Below the pieces are notes generated by a model that saw only the letters and a program-made list of their open reading frames with translations, did not search any database and had not been told where the DNA came from. A stretch of DNA of 64,000 nucleotides, from the NCBI GenBank assembly GCA_001552935.1, contig KQ959677.1, forward strand, positions 150,094-214,093, in the 5' to 3' direction. How positions within the stretch are numbered: position 1 is the stretch's first letter; each line of letters opens with the position of its first letter. The translations under genes were made by a program, and so were the position numbers. Origin of the DNA: Umbribacter vaginalis (GTDB lineage Bacteria; Actinomycetota; Coriobacteriia; Coriobacteriales; Eggerthellaceae). Positions 38,396 to 47,779 of this stretch are shown here, piece after piece.

Positions 38396-39556
38396 TTACG
38401 AGTGTTGCGCACTCAGATGCGTAAGTGAAACCTTATTGTTGTGAATAGAAATACTAATTTTGCCATGGAGCGCATCAAGCAGTTCAAGACCGATAAGCGA
38501 GCGACGCCATCCATGCATACAGCGGCATAAATCGAAGTGTCCACGCGCTAAATTCACCAAATCGCTGTGCGATGCAAGGGTCTGAAATGCAATGTTGTTC
38601 TCCTCAGCACGCAGACGCACAATGCTTGAAAGCACATCAATGATACCATCAACGTTGGGTTCAGAATGACGGGATGAACGCTCAAGCTCAGGCCACGTGG
38701 AAGGATCCATCTTCCACACTTTTTGCACGCGCGCGATAAGTTCACGCGCTTCAGGCACAGTAATTTTGCGCTTGATGCCACGTACCATAAATAACTCATC
38801 GATAGAATATAAATTACGGCGCGCTGCTTCTACAATTTGTTCATCAGTAAGCACCCACTTGCGAGGCAGATTACGCGCACGCGCTTCAGTTTCACGCCAT
38901 GCCGCCAATTCACGCGCTGCGGCAAGTGCTTTGCGATTAAGTGACGATCCATGTGCAAGATGTCGATAGCGTGTAAAAGGATCAATGACGTAATTTTCAA
39001 GATTAGCAAGTTCGTCAAAATCTTCATTTAACCAGTTCAAGCGACCACGATGCTCCAACTTTTGGTGCATTTGCGCATACATATCGGGAAGAAACAGCAC
39101 ATCTTCACGTGCGTAATTAAGTTGAGAGTCGCTCAGCGGTCGCAGCGACCAATCGGTAAATGCGTCTGACTTTTTGAGCTTTTCGCCACATAAAGCGCTC
39201 ACCAAATTTCCATAGCCAATTTGTTGCGAATAACCTAACAATGCAGCGGCGATTTGCGTATCAAAAAGCGGTGCAGGAATAACGCCCAAATGGTCATATA
39301 ATAGCTCGATGTCCTGGCGGCCAGCATGGAAAATTTTCATAATAGAAGGCGACGTAAACAGTGGTGCTAGCGCATCAAGAGAAGCTATGCGCAAAGGATC
39401 AACCAGTACGATTTCATCATCAGTAGCAAGTTGAATAAGGCACAATGTTGCATAATATGTTTTTTCGCGAAGAAATTCGGTATCGATTGCGAGCACTGAT
39501 GAATGTGCTGCGCGTTGTGCAAAAGCAAGCAAATCGTCTTGAGTTTGAATATACAT
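38396..39556 (-). CDS. rnd: Ribonuclease D
   Basis: This is a DEDD-type 3'-5' exoribonuclease of tRNA and stable RNA maturation. Seen are LAIDTEFLREKTYYATLCLI (Exo I), FHAGRQDIELLYDHLG (Exo II), LNYAREDVLFLPDMY (Exo III) and an HRDC-type C-terminal region. It is 386 residues long, normal. It starts the series that runs to ackA. Its start codon lies in the same short interval as the promoter of the divergent lipid kinase. Confidence 0.93.
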   Translation of the reverse strand: MYIQTQDDLLAFAQRAAHSSVLAIDTEFLREKTYYATLCLIQLATDDEIVLVDPLRIASLDALAPLFTSPSIMKIFHAGRQDIELLYDHLGVIPAPLFDTQIAAALLGYSQQIGYGNLVSALCGEKLKKSDAFTDWSLRPLSDSQLNYAREDVLFLPDMYAQMHQKLEHRGRLNWLNEDFDELANLENYVIDPFTRYRHLAHGSSLNRKALAAARELAAWRETEARARNLPRKWVLTDEQIVEAARRNLYSIDELFMVRGIKRKITVPEARELIARVQKVWKMDPSTWPELERSSRHSEPNVDGIIDVLSSIVRLRAEENNIAFQTLASHSDLVNLARGHFDLCRCMHGWRRSLIGLELLDALHGKISISIHNNKVSLTHLSAQHS

Positions 39557-39572
39557 GCGTGTAAAACCTCGC

Positions 39573-39578
39573 TATACT
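39573..39578 (+). promoter_or_regulatory. Possible -10 element of the plus-strand lipid kinase
   Basis: TATACT lies 49 bp before the chosen start of the lipid kinase. I see no clear -35 at 16-19 bp, so this is tentative. It lies inside the head-to-head rnd/kinase junction. Confidence 0.3.
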
Positions 39579-39626
39579 AAGTACTGTCAGATGTATTTTA
39601 GCAAATACGCACGAGGAATGGTTCTA

Positions 39627-40562
39627 TTGAAGCTACTTGTTGTTAATAACTTACAAGCGGGAGTTGAAGACGGCGCGCTCTTTGATTATCTGCGCTTTAT
39701 CTCTAAAGATGCACAAGAAATTTGCTTGCGTAATACAGATGGTAGTTGTGACCTGCGCGAACTCCTACAAGGTGCTGAACGCTTTGATGCAGTTGTTGCA
39801 TCGGGAGGCGATGGTACGATTGCAACTATATCTCACGCGCTTGCTGACACAAAAATCCCTATTCTCCCCTTTCCAGCTGGAACAGCAAACTTATTAGCCG
39901 ATAACTTAAATAGCCCCATTGAACCCTTTGCACTTGCGCAAATAACAAAAAATATGAAAACACTTGATTTCGATTTAGGCGAAATTGTTGTGCAAGGAAA
40001 GCGTTTTGGCTTTGGAATAATGGCAGGTGCAGGCTATGATGCTACTATCATGCATGGGGCAAAACGCTCGAAGCAGCTGTTGGGAGCGCTTGCATACTTT
40101 CAAGCAGCAGTTCAAAACCCACTTCCAAAACGCTCACATATCAGCCTTGATATAGATGGCACGCATATTGAACGTGAAGCGTTGGGTGTTTTATTGGTTA
40201 ATTTCTCAAAAATACAATTCGATATCACGCTTGTTCATGAGAATTTACCGCGCGATGGATCGCTTGATGTGATTATTCTTAAAGCGGAAAATGCATTTGG
40301 TTTGATACCTGCACTTATAGCTGGAATTTTAGACAGAGATGGTGAGTTTCCATCGCGCAGTGACGGGCTGGAGATTTTGCGTGGTCGCAATGTAACCGTG
40401 CATGCTGAACCACCTTTGCAAATTCAATACGATGGAGAAGTGCCTGGTTTAACGACGCCTTTCAGCGCGCATGTGCGAGACAAAGCAGTACGCTATATAT
40501 TATCGCAACGAGGCTGGGAGCAATTTAGCGAAAAGGAAGCAACAAAAAGTAATTGCTCTTAA
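39627..40562 (+). CDS. Diacylglycerol kinase-like lipid kinase (DagK/YegS/LCB5 family)
   Basis: The N-terminal nucleotide-binding domain carries VVASGGDGTIATISHAL and ILPFPAGTANLLADNL, the GGDGT and GTxN motifs of soluble lipid kinases; the C-terminal part has VQYDGEVPG-like IQYDGEVPG. It likely phosphorylates diacylglycerol or another lipid. The best start is TTG at 39627 with GAGGA nine bases upstream, giving 311 residues starting KLLVVNN; an ATG at 39618 is too close to that site. A second family member is at 53071-54036. Confidence 0.85.
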   Translation: MKLLVVNNLQAGVEDGALFDYLRFISKDAQEICLRNTDGSCDLRELLQGAERFDAVVASGGDGTIATISHALADTKIPILPFPAGTANLLADNLNSPIEPFALAQITKNMKTLDFDLGEIVVQGKRFGFGIMAGAGYDATIMHGAKRSKQLLGALAYFQAAVQNPLPKRSHISLDIDGTHIEREALGVLLVNFSKIQFDITLVHENLPRDGSLDVIILKAENAFGLIPALIAGILDRDGEFPSRSDGLEILRGRNVTVHAEPPLQIQYDGEVPGLTTPFSAHVRDKAVRYILSQRGWEQFSEKEATKSNCS

Positions 40563-40722
40563 GCAGCATCGTGCGCGGGTTACATACTCGGAGCACACCT
40601 CACACCACTGGCAGGAAGCGATTACGGCATGAATAGGCTGATGAACTTAGGTGGATGGGTTGAATCTCGTACCGAACCTGAATGCAAAGGCTCCGTATAT
40701 GCTAAGCGCATGAAGTAGATTA

Positions 40723-41604
40723 TTATTCCTGCTTAGAATTAGTTTCTTTCTGTTTGCGCTGAGAGCTTTCTTCTTGTAAGTCATGCGAATGTACGTCATG
40801 CGAATGCTCTTTGAGATAGGCATTTTTTAGCACGTTATAGCGCATTTGTATGCATTCTAAAATTAAAGCAAATGCCATCGAGAAATACACCATCAGCTTC
40901 TCAACATGCATGCCTAACACTTCGATATGCGAGTTAATACCCAGCGAATCTAAGAACAACAATACGCCAATCACAGATATAAACACCAACGCAAGAATTT
41001 TCATCTCAACGTGCGTTTCAATAAAGTCAGAAATGACGTCGATGAATATCATCATGATCATAATAGCAATAAACACAGCTGCGATCATGACAAATAAATG
41101 GTCAGATAAACCTACAGCAGTAATGACAGAGTCGATAGAAAATACAATGTCCATCAGCATAATCGTTACTACAGCGCGCAGAAGTCCAATACGTTTTCGA
41201 ACGTGAGGCTTCTCGTTTGGTGTGTGCTCGAATGCTTCTTTCAGCTCGCGTAACTGAAGCAGCTCAAGTACTTCCTGAATACCCTTAAAAATTAAATAGC
41301 CACCACCGAGAAATAAAATGATGTCTCGCACCGAAAAACCGTGATGGAAGAAAGGCACATCAATTTCAAAGAGGGGTTTTGATAGATGGGTTAAAAATGC
41401 TGCTAAACTTAAAAAAGCTGCGCGCATTAAAAAAGCGCCCGCCAAACCCACGTGGCGACCAATGGAGCGCAACCGCGGATCAAGCCTATCTGATGTAAGT
41501 GTAATAAAAACGATGTTATCGATACCAAGTACTATTTCAAGAAATGTAAGCGTTAAGAGTGTGATCCATCCTTCTGCGGTCGTAAAGATTGATAGATCAA
41601 ACAT
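40723..41604 (-). CDS. TerC family integral membrane protein
   Basis: This 293-residue protein has about seven membrane helices and two family motifs with intramembrane acidic residues: LEIVLGIDNIVFI near the start and LMDIVFSIDSVITAVGL in the middle. TerC/Alx proteins export metal ions, with manganese shown for some. The C-terminus is His/Asp/Ser-rich. It follows the tRNA-Val gene on the same strand. Confidence 0.9.
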   Translation of the reverse strand: MFDLSIFTTAEGWITLLTLTFLEIVLGIDNIVFITLTSDRLDPRLRSIGRHVGLAGAFLMRAAFLSLAAFLTHLSKPLFEIDVPFFHHGFSVRDIILFLGGGYLIFKGIQEVLELLQLRELKEAFEHTPNEKPHVRKRIGLLRAVVTIMLMDIVFSIDSVITAVGLSDHLFVMIAAVFIAIMIMMIFIDVISDFIETHVEMKILALVFISVIGVLLFLDSLGINSHIEVLGMHVEKLMVYFSMAFALILECIQMRYNVLKNAYLKEHSHDVHSHDLQEESSQRKQKETNSKQE

Positions 41605-41640
41605 GCAATTCCTTTTTAGAATACTGGATACAACACAAAC

Positions 41641-41716
<76 letters not shown>

Positions 41717-41845
41717 GAAAAGCAAGGGGTATACTACGCAGCGTCTTTATACGTAGTGCCTTTGCAGTATACCCTAAGATAGCATTCTTTGAAAGGTTGA
41801 TTCCGTGCTCACATGAAATACGTATTTTCAAATGAAGCATACGCA

Positions 41846-42736
41846 TTAATCAGCTATAAAAACGAGCTGCATATCGCCACATGCGTGCGGCTGCTCAATG
41901 GTAATTTCATTTTGCTTGTAAAGCTCAAGCACGGCAAGAAATGATGCAACAATACGCTCAGGAGTTGCCTTGGCGCCTATAAAACTCCAAAATGACACGT
42001 GATTATCTTTTGACAGCCGTGTACGCAAACGAGTAATTGTCTCCGACAAAGGAGCACGAGGTTTACCAATGTGCTCTGAGCTTAGCAAAGCCTGTGTTTG
42101 ACGATCAGCAACGCGCAGAATCGCTCGAGCAAGAACACTCTGATCACTTGCTTTAACGGCAGCATATTTCGCATACGGAAATTCGAGCGTACGCCCTATA
42201 CGGCGCGCATGGATTCGCAAGCGCTGCACGCGTAATTCAAGCAGCGGGTCAATTGTGCTCCGTATATGAGAATATGTTAATAACTTTTCAAGAAGCTGGC
42301 AGCGCGCATCAAGTGGCTCAAGTTCTTCCTGTTCATCGCTTGATACATCAACGTGGCTTTCAGCATGATGCGGCAGTAAGCGAAACGCTTTCATCTCAAG
42401 CAAGCTGGATGCAATCGATAGAAAATCACTTGCAAGCTCGCTACTATACGATTCATCTATACTGTTATCAAGTGCTTCCCTCGCAGATTTATTATGCGCC
42501 GAGTCTTCCCTCTTGTTATGCTCACGTGCGTCATGAGAAGCTTCATCACGAGAAATGTCACTACTAAACATTATTTCATCAGGAATCGAACGTGCAGTAT
42601 TCATAGCACTCAGATACTGAACAACAATATCGTCAAGAGAGAGCGCGCATACATCGATTTTATTTGAAACCACTAAACGCAGCAGTAAATCAAAAGGGCC
42701 GTCAAATGCATCGGTTCTAATACGCGGTGTGCTCAC
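41846..42736 (-). CDS. scpA: Segregation and condensation protein A
   Basis: ScpA is the kleisin subunit of the SMC-ScpAB complex that organises and separates chromosomes. The N-terminal FDGPFDLLLRLVVSNKIDV and DFLSIASSLLEMKAFRLLP are typical; the C-terminal winged helix ends FLAVLELYKQNEITIEQ. About 45 Asp/Glu/Ser/Arg-rich residues are inserted at 52-97. The start is GTG, overlapping the stop of the protease gene (TAGTG). No scpB follows; a tRNA gene and terC do. Confidence 0.92.
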   Translation of the reverse strand: MSTPRIRTDAFDGPFDLLLRLVVSNKIDVCALSLDDIVVQYLSAMNTARSIPDEIMFSSDISRDEASHDAREHNKREDSAHNKSAREALDNSIDESYSSELASDFLSIASSLLEMKAFRLLPHHAESHVDVSSDEQEELEPLDARCQLLEKLLTYSHIRSTIDPLLELRVQRLRIHARRIGRTLEFPYAKYAAVKASDQSVLARAILRVADRQTQALLSSEHIGKPRAPLSETITRLRTRLSKDNHVSFWSFIGAKATPERIVASFLAVLELYKQNEITIEQPHACGDMQLVFIAD

Positions 42737-43425
42737 TATATCCCCTGCATAAATGGAAACAAAACACGACCTAAAGCGCGTGCAGTTACGTCAAAATAAC
42801 CACTAAACAAATCAATATGCGCCACCTGCGGCAATACAATAACAACAATAATAAATACGGGAAAAGCATAGCGCTGAATAGCATAATACTGTGGCAAATA
42901 CTGCTTAGGCATAATAAGTGCAAAAAGCGATGAGCCGTCAAGCGGTGGAACAGGTAACAAGTTAAAAAACATAAGGTATAAGTTTACAAATGCAAATAAA
43001 GGCAGATAGAGCGTAAAAAATATCGAGAAAATAGCATCGTTAAGCCACACGTTCAAAGGCGCATAGCTATACAGTACATACGCAATTGCTGCTGCAAGTA
43101 ACGCGAGTAATAAATTCATGCACGGTCCTGCAATACCAACAAGAAAATCATCGCGGCGTGGGTTTTTAAAATTGTGAGGATTATAGGGTACTGGCTTTGC
43201 ATACCCAAAAACTGGCATGTTAACTGCCATAAGCATTAAAGGCAACAGCACCGTGCCAAAAGGATCAATGTGGTTAAGCGGGTTAATTGAAGTACGTTTA
43301 CGCTGGTAAGCTGTAGTATCACCCAAGCGTTTTGCCATAAGTGCGTGCCCCATTTCGTGAAGCACAATTGCTGGCACAAATGAGAGCAATGAACAGACAA
43401 TATAAGGAACAGAAAACATAGTCAC
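42736..43425 (-). CDS. Site-2 protease family membrane peptidase (M50)
   Basis: This 229-residue integral-membrane metalloprotease has HEMGHALMAKRLGD (HExxH zinc site) in the first third and NLLPVPPLDGSSLF with the third zinc ligand aspartate. About five membrane helices are visible. No PDZ domain is present. Members cleave within membranes; the substrate is unknown. M50-scpA adjacency is common in Gram-positive bacteria. Confidence 0.9.
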   Translation of the reverse strand: MTMFSVPYIVCSLLSFVPAIVLHEMGHALMAKRLGDTTAYQRKRTSINPLNHIDPFGTVLLPLMLMAVNMPVFGYAKPVPYNPHNFKNPRRDDFLVGIAGPCMNLLLALLAAAIAYVLYSYAPLNVWLNDAIFSIFFTLYLPLFAFVNLYLMFFNLLPVPPLDGSSLFALIMPKQYLPQYYAIQRYAFPVFIIVVIVLPQVAHIDLFSGYFDVTARALGRVLFPFMQGI

Positions 43426-43476
43426 CTCATGCGAGAAACCAACAGATATCTCAGACGTATTTCAAAGCAGTATACC

Positions 43477-43514
43477 AAAAAGACGCTCCACGCAGAGTGC
43501 ATACGAGCGTCTTT
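43477..43514 (-). terminator. Rho-independent terminator after secY
   Basis: AAAGACGCTC and GAGCGTCTTT form a 10-bp stem around a 16-base loop, followed by a T-run on the minus strand. It lies 43 bp past the secY stop and ends the rplO-secY unit. Confidence 0.85.
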
Positions 43515-43556
43515 CTGAATTAACATGCTATTGAGTAAGCGCCAAGGCACTACACA

Positions 43557-44843
43557 TTACTTAAAAAAGCCTTCGTAATTGTGCATCTTAAGTTGGCTTT
43601 CCATTTTCGTCATAGTATCAAGTGCAACGCCAATCATGATGAGGATAGACGTACCACCAAATGCTTGTATCAACTGGTTGTTCGTAAAGTAAAACAAAAT
43701 CGAAGGCACAATGGCGATAAGAGCAATAAAAATACCCCCGGGCAGCGTAACACGGCGCAACACATTACGCAAATACGTTTCAGTGGCAAAACCAGGACGA
43801 ATACCTGGGATAAAGCCGCCTTGCTTTTTCAAGTTATCAGACGTGTCAACAGGGTTAAACACCATCGATGTATAGAAATACGCAAAGAACACGATCAAGA
43901 ATAGCGTTAATACCCAGTTTACGATACCCGTAGAAATCATATTCGCAAAGCTTGTAAGCCAGCCAACATTGAACAGAGCGGCAATTTGAGCTGGGAAGTA
44001 AATAAGGCAGCTTGCAAAGATGATAGGGATAACACCTGCTGCGTTCACTTTAAAAGGAATGTAGGTGCTTTGCCCGCCCATCATGCGTCGTCCTTGCATA
44101 CGCTTAGCATAATTTACCGGAATACGGCGCTGAGCACGCTCTACATAAATGATAAGCGGAATGCAAACGCACACGACAGCTACAATCAAGATAGTAATAG
44201 CGATACCTTGTTGCATGGTAGTGCTGTGCGTAATAGACGAGAAAATAGCGCTCGGAACACGTGAAACGATGCTTACAAAGATGATCAACGACATACCATT
44301 ACCTATGCCGCGCTGAGTGATAAGCTCGCCCATCCACATGATAAATGCTGTACCAGCCACAAGCGTAAACACCACGATAATCGACGTTAACGCATAAGGA
44401 ACATCTGATGAAAAACGCACACCATACGCAGGCGATTGGAACAACAGCAAATAACCTACCGCATTGATTAGGCCAAGACCCATTGTCATATAACGCGTAA
44501 CCTGAGTAATTTTACGACGTCCAGTTTCTCCATCTTTAGCCCAGCGACCGACTGTTGGAATAACACCTTGCATAAGCTGCATAATAATTGATGCCGTGAT
44601 GTATGGCATAATTCCAAGTGAAAATACCGAGAAGTGCGAGAGCGCACCACCAGTAAACAAGTCGAGCATCGACATTGAAACGCCCGAACCTGAATTTGCA
44701 AATGCTTCAGCAAATTGGCGAAACGGAATGCCTGGAACAGGCAGATAAGCGCCAAAGCGATATAACGCCAAAATTCCAAGCGTAAACAGTATTTTCTTTC
44801 GAAGTTCTGGAACTTTGAAAGCTCCAATCAGTGCGCTTAGCAA
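43557..44843 (-). CDS. secY: Preprotein translocase subunit SecY
   Basis: SecY is the ten-helix channel of the Sec protein-export machine. It starts LSALIGAFKVPELRKKILFTL and contains PGIPFRQFAEAF, LGIMPYITASIIMQLMQ and PGIRPG; it ends MHNYEGFFK. It is 428 residues long. The start is TTG, overlapping the rplO stop by seven bases, so the two are translationally coupled. The genes usually found next (adk, map) are absent; a terminator follows. Confidence 0.96.
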   Translation of the reverse strand: MLSALIGAFKVPELRKKILFTLGILALYRFGAYLPVPGIPFRQFAEAFANSGSGVSMSMLDLFTGGALSHFSVFSLGIMPYITASIIMQLMQGVIPTVGRWAKDGETGRRKITQVTRYMTMGLGLINAVGYLLLFQSPAYGVRFSSDVPYALTSIIVVFTLVAGTAFIMWMGELITQRGIGNGMSLIIFVSIVSRVPSAIFSSITHSTTMQQGIAITILIVAVVCVCIPLIIYVERAQRRIPVNYAKRMQGRRMMGGQSTYIPFKVNAAGVIPIIFASCLIYFPAQIAALFNVGWLTSFANMISTGIVNWVLTLFLIVFFAYFYTSMVFNPVDTSDNLKKQGGFIPGIRPGFATETYLRNVLRRVTLPGGIFIALIAIVPSILFYFTNNQLIQAFGGTSILIMIGVALDTMTKMESQLKMHNYEGFFK

Positions 44844-45286
44844 GGCTCTTCAACCTTTCCGCCAGCCGCTTCTACTTTGGCTTTGGCACTCTTAGACACT
44901 TTATCAAGCTTAATAGTAAGCTTTTTCGTAAGTTCTCCATCGCCCAAAAGCTTCACCAGTGCATCGCTATGCTTGATGATACCCTTTTCTTTTAACGCTG
45001 CGTGATCTACCACGCTGCCAGCTTCAAATTTAGCTTCCAAACGCGACACATTTACTGGAATATACTCAACGCGGTTGATGTTCGTGAAACCAGGTAATTT
45101 AGGAAGACGACGCGCGAGCGGTGTTTGACCACCCTCAAAACCTGCGCCTTTGGTGCCGCCTGAGCGTGAACCCTGTCCGTTAAGACCACGACCAGCTGTT
45201 TTACCTTTACCAGCAGCATGACCGCGTCCTACGCGTGTACGCTTCTTTTTTGAACCTTGAGCGGGAAAAAGATCAGATAATTCCAT
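44837..45286 (-). CDS. rplO: 50S ribosomal protein L15
   Basis: L15, 149 residues, with SKKKRTRVGRGHAAGKGKTAGRG-type N-terminus (RVGRGHAAGKGKTAGRG), GFEGGQTPLARRLPK and the C-terminal acidic tail. It joins late in 50S assembly. It is separated from rpmD by a 278-bp spacer with a terminator, promoter and leader. AAGGAG precedes the ATG by about eight bases. Confidence 0.96.
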   Translation of the reverse strand: MELSDLFPAQGSKKKRTRVGRGHAAGKGKTAGRGLNGQGSRSGGTKGAGFEGGQTPLARRLPKLPGFTNINRVEYIPVNVSRLEAKFEAGSVVDHAALKEKGIIKHSDALVKLLGDGELTKKLTIKLDKVSKSAKAKVEAAGGKVEEPC

Positions 45287-45392
45287 GTGAAAAACTCCTT
45301 AAATCGCTTCGAACACATGTGTTCGACCTGGCAGCTCGCCGCCAGAAACTTCCATTGCTGCAGCACGACACTCGGTGCGGTGCTGACACATA
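45287..45392 (-). promoter_or_regulatory. Candidate structured leader of rplO-secY
   Basis: The 106-base leader can form three hairpins: AGCAC-containing arms near 45358-45385, CTGGC/GCCAG (45329-45346) and a perfect 18-base palindrome TCGAACACATGTGTTCGA (45309-45326) ending 10 bases before the AAGGAG of rplO. Such a position fits control of translation by a ribosomal protein. Folding by eye only. Confidence 0.45.
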
Positions 45393-45398
45393 CGCGAG

Positions 45399-45427
45399 AT
45401 TATAACACAAGTTGCCTGCGTATTGAA
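45399..45427 (-). promoter_or_regulatory. Promoter of rplO-secY
   Basis: A consensus TATAAT (45399-45404, minus strand) is preceded by TGT, an extended -10. TTCAAT is 17 bp upstream as a weak -35. It lies just after the terminator that ends the rpmD transcript. Confidence 0.65.
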
Positions 45428-45435
45428 AAAACTAC

Positions 45436-45474
45436 AAAAAAAGAGTCGCATGCAAATAAGAATTCACATGCGAC
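45436..45474 (-). terminator. Rho-independent terminator after rpmD
   Basis: GTCGCATG and CATGCGAC form an 8-bp stem; on the minus strand the hairpin is followed by CTCTTTTTTT. A second inverted repeat (ACAACGCAG/CTGCGTTGT, 45539-45562) lies closer to the rpmD stop without a T-run on this strand. Confidence 0.8.
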
Positions 45475-45564
45475 CTTATAAGTTCTTGTCTATGCGCTAC
45501 CAGCACGTTATACTTTCAATGCATGTGGTGGCGCAGCGTACAACGCAGAGCTCACTGCGTTGTT

Positions 45565-45750
45565 TTATGCTTCCTGCACTTCCACAAGATGCTTTACTTT
45601 GAAAATCATGCCACGAACGCTGTCGTTGTCAACAAGCTCGCTGGTTTTACCAATGCGCCCGAGCCCAAGAGCTTTCAGTGTACGTTCTTGATCGTATTTA
45701 CGACCAATAGCACTTTTAATTTGTGTTACTACAAGTTTCTTGCTCGCCAT
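45565..45750 (-). CDS. rpmD: 50S ribosomal protein L30
   Basis: L30, 61 residues: KLVVTQIKSAIGRKYDQERTL and LGLGRIGKTSELVDNDSVRGM-type core, one domain. Its ATG overlaps the rpsE stop (TAATG). It is the last gene before the terminator that splits the spc cluster. Confidence 0.95.
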   Translation of the reverse strand: MASKKLVVTQIKSAIGRKYDQERTLKALGLGRIGKTSELVDNDSVRGMIFKVKHLVEVQEA

Positions 45751-46277
45751 TATTTGACCTCCTTGCGACCAAAGATCTGATCTACTGTCAAATTACGACG
45801 CTCAGCAACTTGCTCGGGGCTTTGCATGTTCTTTAAGCCTTCAGCACATGCTTTCACGATGTTCATCGAGTTCGTTGAACCAAGCGATTTGGTAATAACG
45901 TCGGTAATACCGGCAAGTTCCATGATGGCACGTACAGCGCCACCAGCCATAACACCAGTACCAGGCATAGCAGGGCGAATCAAAACGCGCCCAGCGCCAA
46001 ACTCACCAATAATGTCATGAGGAACTGTTTTTTCTTCAGTCAGAGGTACCGTGAACATGTTCTTCTTAGCGTCTTCAACGCCTTTTGCAATAGCAGCAGG
46101 CACTTCTTTAGATTTGCCAAGACCGATACCAACGCGACCGTTGCCATCTCCTACCACAACGAGGGCAGAAAGGGACATACGACGTCCACCTTTTACTACC
46201 TTTGAAACACGATTTACTAAAACCACGCGCTCCTGAAGTTCGGGAACACTTGATTCTTGTTGCTGTTTACGAGCCAT
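45750..46277 (-). CDS. rpsE: 30S ribosomal protein S5
   Basis: S5, 175 residues: the dsRNA-binding N-domain ([20 protein letters not shown] and [20 protein letters not shown]) and C-domain ([20 protein letters not shown]). S5 lies near the mRNA entry and affects decoding fidelity. It follows rplR by 16 bp. Confidence 0.96.
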   Translation of the reverse strand: MARKQQQESSVPELQERVVLVNRVSKVVKGGRRMSLSALVVVGDGNGRVGIGLGKSKEVPAAIAKGVEDAKKNMFTVPLTEEKTVPHDIIGEFGAGRVLIRPAMPGTGVMAGGAVRAIMELAGITDVITKSLGSTNSMNIVKACAEGLKNMQSPEQVAERRNLTVDQIFGRKEVK

Positions 46278-46293
46278 AAAGCCACATTCCCTT

Positions 46294-46665
46294 CTAGAAC
46301 TTCAGACCAGCACTGCGCGCGCCTTCAGCTACTGCCTTAACGCGTCCGTGATATAAATTACCGCCACGGTCAAAAACAACTTCTTCAAGCTTCAGAGCTA
46401 CTGCTTTTTTAGCGATGATCTCACCTAAAGCATAAGCACCTTCCACTGTTGCAGCTTTTTTGCCTGTTTCTTTGAATTCAGGACCTAAGGTAGATGCACC
46501 GCATAATGTTTTGCGTGCTACATCATCGATTACCTGAACATACATATTGGCATTACTGCGCGTAATGCACAAGCGAGGACGAGCTGCCGTTCCCGACACC
46601 TTAGCGCGAACGCGACGATGACGACGGGAAAGTCCGCTTTGCCTCTTTAAAAAATTGCTATTCAT
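46294..46665 (-). CDS. rplR: 50S ribosomal protein L18
   Basis: L18, 123 residues: [38 protein letters not shown] and [20 protein letters not shown]. It binds 5S rRNA with L5. It lies between rplF and rpsE as usual. Confidence 0.96.
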   Translation of the reverse strand: MNSNFLKRQSGLSRRHRRVRAKVSGTAARPRLCITRSNANMYVQVIDDVARKTLCGASTLGPEFKETGKKAATVEGAYALGEIIAKKAVALKLEEVVFDRGGNLYHGRVKAVAEGARSAGLKF

Positions 46666-46711
46666 AAAGAATTCCCTTTCAATCTTTACATGCTCTTTTT
46701 ACAAGGCAGCG

Positions 46712-47254
46712 TTATTCGCCCTTACCGGCTTTACCAAGCTTGCGACGTACATATTCACCATCGTAGCGAATACCTTTGCCCTTATAAGGCTCGGGTTTAC
46801 GCCACTTGCGAATGTCAGCCGCGACCTGTCCAACGTGCTCTTTGCTAATGCCGTGAACGATAATTTCAGTTTGAGAAGGAACTTCAAAGCTGATGCCTTC
46901 CGTTGCTTCTACTAATACTGGATGTGAATAACCAAGCTGCAACTCAAGATTTTTGCCCTTAAGTGCTGCACGGTATCCAACACCTACTAACTGGAGCTTC
47001 TTTTGAAAACCAGTTGAAACACCTTCAACCATATTCGCGAGCAGCGAGCGCACCAATCCATGGAAACTACGAGCTTCACGAGAATCGTCTACGCGCTCAA
47101 CAATAATATGATTGTCTTGTTCGCTTATGCGAACGTGTGCTGGAAACTCGCGTACCAGCTCACCTTTTGCACCCTTTACCGTTACCTGGGAACCGTTAAT
47201 TGTAACCGTTACGCCGGCTGGAATGGCTACGGGCTGTTTTCCTATGCGGGACAT
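46712..47254 (-). CDS. rplF: 50S ribosomal protein L6
   Basis: L6, 180 residues: [18 protein letters not shown] at the start, [20 protein letters not shown] in the middle, and [20 protein letters not shown] near the end. It sits near the factor-binding site of 50S. Confidence 0.96.
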   Translation of the reverse strand: MSRIGKQPVAIPAGVTVTINGSQVTVKGAKGELVREFPAHVRISEQDNHIIVERVDDSREARSFHGLVRSLLANMVEGVSTGFQKKLQLVGVGYRAALKGKNLELQLGYSHPVLVEATEGISFEVPSQTEIIVHGISKEHVGQVAADIRKWRKPEPYKGKGIRYDGEYVRRKLGKAGKGE

Positions 47255-47275
47255 ACTTAACCTCGCTCCCCTTTC

Positions 47276-47674
47276 CTACCAGACGTATGCGATAACTTCA
47301 CCACCGATGCCCAATTTACGAGCATCGCGATCTGCCATCACACCCTGGCTTGTAGAAATAATTGCCGTTCCAAGTCCGCCTAATACGCGTGGAAGTTCAT
47401 CTTTTCCTGCATAAATGCGCAAACCTGGTTTAGAAATACGCTTAATACCACGAATTGTACGCGATTTCTTATCGCCATACTTCAAAACGATATCAAGACT
47501 GCTGCGGGGATCACCAGCTACTACTTCAAAGCTTGTGATATAACCCTCTTGCTGCATAATGCGAGCAATTTCAACCAACTTTTTGCTCGAAGGCATAGAC
47601 ACAGAGTCTTTGCCTGCAGAATGTGCATTACGTATACGCGTAAGCATATCTGCTATAGGGTCGGTCATTGTCAT
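47276..47674 (-). CDS. rpsH: 30S ribosomal protein S8
   Basis: S8, 132 residues: [20 protein letters not shown] and the C-terminal [20 protein letters not shown] and [10 protein letters not shown]8 is the known autoregulator of the spc operon in E. coli, which makes the rplX-rplE hairpin here worth testing. AAGGAG lies seven bases before the ATG. Confidence 0.96.
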   Translation of the reverse strand: MTMTDPIADMLTRIRNAHSAGKDSVSMPSSKKLVEIARIMQQEGYITSFEVVAGDPRSSLDIVLKYGDKKSRTIRGIKRISKPGLRIYAGKDELPRVLGGLGTAIISTSQGVMADRDARKLGIGGEVIAYVW

Positions 47675-47779
47675 TTAGATTCTCCTTTTATTCATGATGA
47701 ACCACATCACTCGGTTCGCTTACACCCTTAATGCATGCGCCTGAGTAAGGGCACATCCCAAACGTCTGCCAAATGTCTC

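Noticed and set aside
45309-45326. Palindrome TCGAACACATGTGTTCGA as a LexA/SOS box
   Set aside because: LexA boxes of Gram-positive type have four bases between CGAAC and GTTCG; here there are six, and it lies downstream of the promoter next to the rplO ribosome-binding site, so an RNA hairpin is more likely.
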